Assembly (NCBI GenBank): GCA_041586615.1
Contig: JBFGZS010000010.1
Span: 19,659-83,658 of the forward strand
Length of the DNA stretch: 64,000 nucleotides
Direction: 5' to 3'
Source of the DNA: Motiliproteus sp041586615
GTDB taxonomy: Bacteria; Pseudomonadota; Gammaproteobacteria; Pseudomonadales; Balneatricaceae
The translations under genes were made by a program, and so were the position numbers. The notes beneath the pieces are model-generated. The model searched no databases, was not told the DNA's origin, and saw only the letters and a list, made by a program, of their open reading frames with translations. Of the stretch, positions 59,193 through 64,000 are shown one piece after another. Each line of letters starts with the position of its first letter. Position 1 is the first letter of the stretch.

Positions 59193-59358
59193 AGAGCTTC
59201 TGCCTGACAACCGCCATACTGACCGCTAATCGACGCCGCTATCGGCACTCGGCTGAGTCACCGGCACTCGTAACAGCGACCCTCAACCGCCCAGCCGCCT
59301 TTGAAACCGTCGAACAGGCCCTTGGCGCGCAGCAGACTTTCACTGAGAATAAAAATCC

Positions 59359-59571
59359 ATGCACAGACTCCACAACACACATACCTCCCTAACAAGCAAT
59401 CGCGCACCCAGCTTGCGCGACTACCACCGTGCCTTATCAGCGCTGCCCCTGCAACACCTGAGCGACGGTGAAGTCGATCACATCACCGATCAACTCCTGC
59501 AACCCCGTGCAACCCAGGAGCTTGACCGGCTGGTACAACGCCTGAAAACCAACCTGTCTGCTACAAGCTAA
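59359..59571 (+). CDS. Small hypothetical protein
   Basis: A 70-residue frame: basic N-terminus (MHRLHNTHTSLTSNRAPS), then an amphipathic helical region (LRDYHRALSALPLQHLSDGEVDHITDQLL, EELDRLVQRLK-like ending). There is no signal peptide or membrane helix. GAGAATAAAAATCC precedes the ATG, a poor ribosome binding site. I do not recognise it. It may be a real small cytoplasmic protein possibly under the Fnr-like site upstream, or a chance frame; it does not overlap its neighbours. Confidence 0.45.
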   Translation: MHRLHNTHTSLTSNRAPSLRDYHRALSALPLQHLSDGEVDHITDQLLQPRATQELDRLVQRLKTNLSATS

Positions 59572-59654
59572 AATAACGCACAGGATTGCTCAGGAACTCC
59601 ACGACAATAAGCGATATAATCGGCGATCCCCAACAATCTGGAATCCAATTCGCC

Positions 59655-60791
59655 ATGACTGCCCTGTCACCAACGCTTGAACTGGCCATGGACCTGATCG
59701 CCCGACCATCCGTTACTCCGGATGATGCTGGCTGCCAGGCCCTCTTGATCGCCCGCCTGGAAAAACTGGGCTTTAATATAGAACAACTCCCTTTCGGCGA
59801 TGTCAGCAACCTCTGGGCTCGCCGCGGCAACGCTGGGCCACTATTCTGCTTTGCTGGCCATACCGACGTCGTCCCCAGCGGCCCCGAGGATAAATGGCAA
59901 TACCCGCCTTTTGAGCCCTGCATCAAAGAAGGAAAACTTCACGGGCGAGGCGCCGCAGACATGAAAGGCAGCCTCGCGTCGTTCGTCACTGCGCTGGAGC
60001 GCTTTATCGCCAACCACCCGGACCACGCGGGTTCCATAGCCCTGCTTATCACCTCCGATGAAGAGGGCGACTTTATTAACGGCACCACCCGTGTCATCGA
60101 CGTTCTGGAAGCGCGCAACGAGAAAATCGACTGGTGCATTGTCGGTGAACCGTCCAGTACCGACGCCGTCGGCGACACCATCAAAAACGGACGCAGAGGC
60201 TCGCTCAGCGGCAACTTGACCATCCACGGCATACAAGGACACGTTGCCTATCCACACCTCGTTAGCAACCCCATTCACTCGGGCGCACCCGCACTGGCCG
60301 AATTGGCGCAGGAAGTATGGGACAACGGCAACGACTTTTTCCCGCCAACCAGCTTCCAGATATCCAATATCCACGCAGGAACCGGCGCGAACAACATGGT
60401 CCCCGGCGAATTGGAAATCCTGTTCAACTTCCGCTTCTCGACCGAAGTGACCGAACAACAGTTGCGCGACCGCACCCAGGCCATCCTAAACAAACACCAG
60501 TTAAATTTTGCACTCGACTGGAGCCTGAGCGGCAACCCCTTTCTGACCGAAGAAGGCCCCCTGGTCGACGCATGCGTCAAAAGCATCCATGCAATTACCG
60601 GTCTGGAAAGCAGCCTCTCGACATCCGGCGGAACCTCCGACGGCCGCTTCATCGCCCCAACCGGGGCCCAGGTTGTCGAACTAGGTCCCAGCAACGCCAC
60701 CATCCACAAAGTCAATGAACAGGTCCGCGCCAAAGACCTCGAGACACTATCCGACATCTACGAAAACATACTGGCCCGACTACTGACATGA
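59655..60791 (+). CDS. dapE: Succinyl-diaminopimelate desuccinylase
   Basis: A 378-residue zinc peptidase-fold enzyme that releases LL-diaminopimelate, needed for lysine and peptidoglycan. Metal and catalytic motifs are FAGHTDVVP, GRGAADMKGSLA, ITSDEEGDF, and STSGGTSDGRFIA; the dimerisation domain (GIQGHVAYPHLVSNP) is present. The start at 59655 is the family start; an in-frame start at 59586 has no support. It overlaps rlmA by four bases. Confidence 0.96.
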   Translation: MTALSPTLELAMDLIARPSVTPDDAGCQALLIARLEKLGFNIEQLPFGDVSNLWARRGNAGPLFCFAGHTDVVPSGPEDKWQYPPFEPCIKEGKLHGRGAADMKGSLASFVTALERFIANHPDHAGSIALLITSDEEGDFINGTTRVIDVLEARNEKIDWCIVGEPSSTDAVGDTIKNGRRGSLSGNLTIHGIQGHVAYPHLVSNPIHSGAPALAELAQEVWDNGNDFFPPTSFQISNIHAGTGANNMVPGELEILFNFRFSTEVTEQQLRDRTQAILNKHQLNFALDWSLSGNPFLTEEGPLVDACVKSIHAITGLESSLSTSGGTSDGRFIAPTGAQVVELGPSNATIHKVNEQVRAKDLETLSDIYENILARLLT

Positions 60792-61669
60792 CCCACTCAC
60801 CACTGCTGTGCTGCCCGCTGTGCCAACTGCCACTCACTCAAACCAGCTCCGGGCTAGCCTGTGAGAATCGGCACAGCTTTGACCAGGCCCGGCAGGGCTA
60901 CTTCAACCTCCTGCCGGTACAAAACAAACGCTCAAAGAATCCCGGTGACGACAGCGCCATGGTCGCCAGCCGGCGCCGCTTCCTGGAGAAGAACCATTAC
61001 GCACCGCTCTCCGATCGCATCAACAGCCTGCTGGTCCGCCACCTGATCCAAGACCATCCGAACCAAGATAATCTAACCCAAGATAATCCACCCCAAGAAA
61101 ACCCGGCCCGCATCGCCGATTGCGGGTGCGGTGAAGGTTACTACACCGCACGCCTGCTCGAACGCCTGCCTGCAGGTAGCGACGTGATCGGTGTCGACAT
61201 CTCCAAAGACGCCATTCGACAGGCCTGCCGGCGCAGCAAAGACATTACCTGGCTGGTTGCATCCAGCTCTCGCCTACCGGTCTGCCCGCAGTCACTGGAC
61301 GCCATACTCTGCCTGTTCACCCCTATCAGCAGCGACGGCTTCCTACAAGCCTTAAAGCCAAACGGCCAACTATTGATCGCGGCGGCCGGCCCCGACCACC
61401 TACTGGAGCTTCGGCAACAGATCTACTCGGATGTCCGCCGCAAGGAGTTCAACCCCGCACAGCGCCTTGAGCCTCACTTTGAACTGATAGAAGAAGATGT
61501 CGTGACATACACCCTTGCACTCGACAGCAACGACGAGATTCTCGACCTCCTGGCCATGACACCGCACTACTGGCGCGTAGACGCCCAAGGCCGAGAAAGG
61601 CTCGCCGCACTGTCCACACTGAAGACATCCCTGCAGGTCACCTTGCAACTGTTCCAGGTCAGGCCGTGA
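60788..61669 (+). CDS. rlmA: 23S rRNA (guanine-N1)-methyltransferase RlmA
   Basis: A 293-residue enzyme that methylates G745 of 23S rRNA. The N-terminal zinc finger is CPLC ... C ... H (residues about 9-29), then QARQGYFNLLPVQNKRSKNPGDD, the family motif. The SAM-binding core is IADCGCGEGYYTARL. An unusual insert of QDN/QEN repeats from a short direct repeat (about 61049-61100) lies between the zinc finger and the SAM domain. It overlaps dapE at its start and the next gene at its end, so all are read together. Confidence 0.9.
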   Translation: MTHSPLLCCPLCQLPLTQTSSGLACENRHSFDQARQGYFNLLPVQNKRSKNPGDDSAMVASRRRFLEKNHYAPLSDRINSLLVRHLIQDHPNQDNLTQDNPPQENPARIADCGCGEGYYTARLLERLPAGSDVIGVDISKDAIRQACRRSKDITWLVASSSRLPVCPQSLDAILCLFTPISSDGFLQALKPNGQLLIAAAGPDHLLELRQQIYSDVRRKEFNPAQRLEPHFELIEEDVVTYTLALDSNDEILDLLAMTPHYWRVDAQGRERLAALSTLKTSLQVTLQLFQVRP

Positions 61670-61944
61670 AACGCATCAATTTACGCCGATTTCTGCTCGA
61701 GCAAGCAGAAAAACAGCGTAACAACTTGACACTGCTACTTGCAGGGGCCAGCCTGTTTTTTCTCGGCACCGGCAGCATCTACTATGCAGAGCACGCCCTG
61801 CGCGCATCGCTCCAACAAGAGATGCTGGCCCTAGCGGGCATCGGACTGATGGTACTGGGAGGCCTGATTGCTGCCGCCGGATATATCGGCCTAAGCGTGC
61901 TGCGCCTGTATAAATTCATCACCGACAAAGACGACCATGACTAA
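61666..61944 (+). CDS. Small membrane protein, unrecognised
   Basis: A 92-residue protein with two hydrophobic helices (about 22-41 and 52-75) and a basic N-terminal helix (RINLRRFLLEQAEKQRN). It starts with GTG at 61666, four bases before the end of rlmA, and its end overlaps the next gene by eight bases. It is thus tightly coupled in the dapE-rlmA operon. I do not recognise the family. Confidence 0.7.
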   Translation: MKRINLRRFLLEQAEKQRNNLTLLLAGASLFFLGTGSIYYAEHALRASLQQEMLALAGIGLMVLGGLIAAAGYIGLSVLRLYKFITDKDDHD

Positions 61945-62323
61945 TACGACCGAGCAACACCCTGATATCGAGATTTATATAAAGTCACCCGGCGTCGAGC
62001 CGGTGGAAACCTGGCTGAAACAACGCTTCGGCACACTGACGCGCACACGCCAAGGCAAGCTATCACACCACTACACAACGACCCACGAAGGGCAGCAGAT
62101 CGCCATCCTGGTACAGGAAAAAGCCGCTGGCGCGTTCACCAGCCTCTGGTTCGATTCTGCCGCCACACCCTGGTCGCAGGACATCGAATGTGCGCGGGAA
62201 GCGCTGGCTTTTTTTAACCAGGAGATACGCTGCATCGCCAGTGGCTGGCAGGAAGGCGACGACCCCGATGAATGGTGGTCCGTAGGACCCGAGGGCGAAA
62301 AACTCATCACCTGGCATACGTGA
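61937..62323 (+). CDS. Conserved-looking cytoplasmic protein, unrecognised
   Basis: A 128-residue acidic protein with no signal or membrane helix. The visible pattern is an alpha/beta start (DIEIYIKSPGVEPVETWLKQRF), a central strand pair (GQQIAILVQEKAAGAFTSLWFDS) and a Trp-rich acidic end (EGDDPDEWWSVGPEGEKLITW). The shared operon with dapE and rlmA suggests a housekeeping role, but nothing identifies it. Confidence 0.7.
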   Translation: MTNTTEQHPDIEIYIKSPGVEPVETWLKQRFGTLTRTRQGKLSHHYTTTHEGQQIAILVQEKAAGAFTSLWFDSAATPWSQDIECAREALAFFNQEIRCIASGWQEGDDPDEWWSVGPEGEKLITWHT

Positions 62324-62355
62324 AACGCAATAAGCAAAACGCACCAAGCGCAGAA

Positions 62356-62787
62356 TCAGACCCGGGCTAGACGCCGAGATTCGGTGATTTCATCGAGCAT
62401 GCCGTAACGCCCCGCTAACACCGCAGCCTGGGCCGCAGACACCACGCCAACCTCTGGGACATCGGCATCGATACGCGGCCGCAGGCGCCCGGTCAGCGGC
62501 ACCGTATCGGCCCAGCTGACCCACATATGCAGATCACCCAGACGCTTATCGCGCAACGCTTCATTCATCTGCCCCACCATCGCCGGCGTGTAGAGATCTT
62601 CACGCTGCCTGACCGCCTGCAGGTCGCCATCGGGCTCAACGTAATCGAGCCGCTGACGCAACTGCTGAGACTCCGAGATCATACTCAGCATTAAGGCAAA
62701 CTGAGCCCCACCGACACGCTGCACCGCCGGCGTAAGCCCGGCTGTGAGGGAATCTATCCGCGCATCAATGACATCTATGGCTTTCAT
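62356..62787 (-). CDS. Hypothetical protein, unrecognised
   Basis: A protein of about 143 residues from ATG at 62787 (MKAIDVIDARID); in-frame extension to 62874 is possible. It is helical (GGAQFALMLSMISESQQLRQRL) with a C-terminal part rich in Ala/Val. There is no signal peptide or membrane segment. It converges with the preceding operon and is divergent from greB. I do not recognise the family. Confidence 0.6.
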   Translation of the reverse strand: MKAIDVIDARIDSLTAGLTPAVQRVGGAQFALMLSMISESQQLRQRLDYVEPDGDLQAVRQREDLYTPAMVGQMNEALRDKRLGDLHMWVSWADTVPLTGRLRPRIDADVPEVGVVSAAQAAVLAGRYGMLDEITESRRLARV

Positions 62788-62948
62788 TACCCAACCCAAG
62801 AGAACCCTGTAAAACTCCCCTTCAGAATCGGCAATATCTGTAATTTCTTTAGCCCAAACTGACAAATAGACCAAACAATACCGGCACCGCTGCAGCCAAT
62901 GCTAGAATACGCTTCGCCCCAAACGCCACATCACAGGAACATCATCCC

Positions 62949-63446
62949 ATGAGTCGCTACAGACCACCCGCCGCACCGCGCTCGCTGTATATAACCGCCG
63001 AGGGCGCAAAACGGCTTGACGACGAACTACGCTATCTTTGGAAGGTTAAACGCCCCGAGGTAACGCAAGCGGTCAGCGAAGCCGCCGCCATGGGCGACCG
63101 CTCCGAAAATGCGGAATATATCTACGGCAAAAAACAACTACGGGAGATCGACCGGCGGGTGCGCTACTTAAGCAAACGCCTCGAAGCCCTGACCGTTGTC
63201 GATCGGATTCCGGACAAGCACGACCGCGTCTTCTTTGGTGCCTGGGTAGACATCGAGGACGATGCCGGCGACATGCACCACTACCGTATCGTAGGGCCCG
63301 ACGAAATCGACCTGGCAAGAGGCCATATCAGCATGGACTCCCCGCTGGGACGCGCACTGCTGAAAAAGAACCTGGATGACGAGATCGACGTCACAACCCC
63401 CAACGGCATCCAACGCTATTTAATCGCGGCGATTCGCTACGAATAA
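62949..63446 (+). CDS. greB: Transcription elongation factor GreB
   Basis: A 165-residue factor that rescues backtracked RNA polymerase by stimulating transcript cleavage. The coiled-coil tip acidic residues and core motif are in AAAMGDRSENAEYIYGKKQLREIDRRVRYLSKRL, and the C-terminal FKBP-like domain ends in ISMDSPLGRALLKKNLDDEI. The YIYGK and long basic patch indicate GreB rather than GreA. GGAAC lies nine bases before the ATG. It is a single-gene unit before the tRNA cluster. Confidence 0.95.
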   Translation: MSRYRPPAAPRSLYITAEGAKRLDDELRYLWKVKRPEVTQAVSEAAAMGDRSENAEYIYGKKQLREIDRRVRYLSKRLEALTVVDRIPDKHDRVFFGAWVDIEDDAGDMHHYRIVGPDEIDLARGHISMDSPLGRALLKKNLDDEIDVTTPNGIQRYLIAAIRYE

Positions 63447-63557
63447 CGCAGGCGACAGGCGACAGGGAAAAAGTATGCGCCAAGCGATATGCAGAGACAA
63501 ACAAAAGAAGGGCTGTTTACGCTCGGATGAGCAAAGAGGTCAAACCAGAAACGTGAG

Positions 63558-63633
63558 TGGTGGGTCGTACAGGATTCGAACCTGTGACCAATTGGTTAAA
63601 AGCCAACTGCTCTACCAGCTGAGCTAACGACCC
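63558..63633 (-). tRNA. tRNA-Lys (anticodon TTT), copy 1
   Basis: A 76-base tRNA on the minus strand: acceptor GGGTCGT, D-arm GCTCAGCTGGTAGAGC, anticodon loop CTTTTAA, T-loop TTCGAAT, encoded CCA. Identical to the copy at 63678. Confidence 0.97.
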
Positions 63634-63677
63634 GCTCACACTCTGCTGAAAAATCAGTCAGAGCAAAGGGTGTTCGA

Positions 63678-63753
63678 TGGTGGGTCGTACAGGATTCGAA
63701 CCTGTGACCAATTGGTTAAAAGCCAACTGCTCTACCAGCTGAGCTAACGACCC
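63678..63753 (-). tRNA. tRNA-Lys (anticodon TTT), copy 2
   Basis: Base-for-base the same 76 bases as the copy at 63558, 44 bases upstream of it on the minus strand. A recent tandem duplication. Confidence 0.97.
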
Positions 63754-63777
63754 GATCGAACATTCTCTAATTTTCGG

Positions 63778-63853
63778 TGGCTCCTCGAACAGGACTCGAA
63801 CCTGTGACCAATAGATTAACAGTCTACTGCTCTACCAACTGAGCTATCGAGGA
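63778..63853 (-). tRNA. tRNA-Asn (anticodon GTT)
   Basis: A 76-base tRNA: acceptor TCCTCGA, D-arm GCTCAGTTGGTAGAGC, anticodon loop with GTT (ACTGTTAAT), T-loop TTCGAGT, encoded CCA. Second in transcription order after tRNA-Ser. Confidence 0.97.
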
Positions 63854-63865
63854 TCTGCCGAAAAT

Positions 63866-63957
63866 GTGGCGGTGGGGCAGGGATTCGAACCCTGGGTAGG
63901 CTATTAACCTACGCCGGTTTTCAAGACCGGTGCTTTCAGCCACTCAGCCACCCCACC
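63866..63957 (-). tRNA. tRNA-Ser (anticodon TGA)
   Basis: A 92-base class II tRNA: acceptor GGTGGGG, anticodon loop CTTGAAA between CCGGT/ACCGG, a long variable arm (GTAGGTTAATAGCCTAC), T-loop TTCGAAT and encoded CCA. First gene of the minus-strand tRNA cluster; its promoter should lie beyond 63957. Confidence 0.97.
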
Positions 63958-64000
63958 GCAGAGGCCGTGCATGATAGCGAATCCAGAATTTGTGTCAACC

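Larger units (their letters stand above)
59032..59358. other. Intergenic region with tandem repeat and Fnr-like site
   Basis: A 327-base stretch. It contains the hairpin after yhbY (about 59055-59080), three 18-base tandem units (59092-59145) and an Fnr/Anr-like half-palindrome (59179-59192). Nothing else is visible. Confidence 0.5.

Overview
The window comes from a gammaproteobacterium, most likely a marine member of the Pseudomonadales/Oceanospirillales group. The reasons are the gene order recA | mutS-fdxA | rpoS-nlpD-DUF368-pcm-surE-truD, followed by ftsB-eno-pyrG-tilS, pnp-rpsO-truB-rbfA-infB-nusA-rimP-tRNA-Leu-secG-tpiA-glmM-folP-ftsH-rlmE | yhbY, and proteins that read closely like Pseudomonas-type orthologues. 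Genus cannot be fixed from the sequence alone. Most of the window is chromosomal housekeeping DNA. I see no prophage, transposase, CRISPR array or obvious genomic island. Layout: 1-1187 is a minus-strand signalling operon (response regulator, CheC-like phosphatase, PAS protein running off the edge). 1526-2839 holds a small membrane protein, a cysteine-bearing Crp/Fnr regulator and a DUF2892 protein. 3008-6123 holds a frameshifted glycine-zipper envelope protein, a PepSY-like protein and a PhoP/PhoQ-type two-component system. 6266-11938 holds an RMD1-family protein, msrA, a large FAD oxidoreductase, a glutathionyl-hydroquinone reductase and a deletion-decayed PAS-GGDEF-EAL pseudogene. 12106-16328 is an RND efflux pair. 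16630-18993 is a DUF2157/GDYXXLXY pair whose second gene is frameshifted. 19113-26572 holds a GNAT-nitrilase fusion, arfB, an MscS-family channel, a CorA/ZntB transporter and a diguanylate cyclase with a periplasmic haem-c motif. 26988-27299 encodes an unrecognised secreted protein with three HPVxG repeats. From 27444 to about 58608 nearly everything is core: SOS-controlled recA, mutator avoidance (mutS), stationary-phase sigma factor and neighbours, glycolysis (eno, tpiA), CTP synthesis, tRNA modification (tilS, truB, truD), and the transcription/translation operon rimP-nusA-infB-rbfA-truB-rpsO-pnp read leftwards. The right end carries yhbY, dapE-rlmA and two unknown genes, greB, and a four-tRNA cluster (Lys, Lys, Asn, Ser). 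How it works together: the rimP-to-pnp block supplies ribosome maturation, translation initiation and mRNA turnover; glmM, folP, ftsH, dapE and DUF368 support cell-wall precursor supply and envelope quality control; scattered signalling genes (diguanylate cyclase, two-component system, CheC/CheY pair) sense the envelope and redox state. The most unusual content is non-coding: a family of three short inverted-repeat (MITE/REP-like) elements, a 17-copy 12-bp minisatellite between pyrG and eno, several smaller tandem repeats in intergenic DNA, two genes broken exactly at slippery simple repeats, and a pair of adjacent DnaA boxes. No clear new multi-gene system was found; the best novelty candidates are the HPVxG protein and the repeat family.
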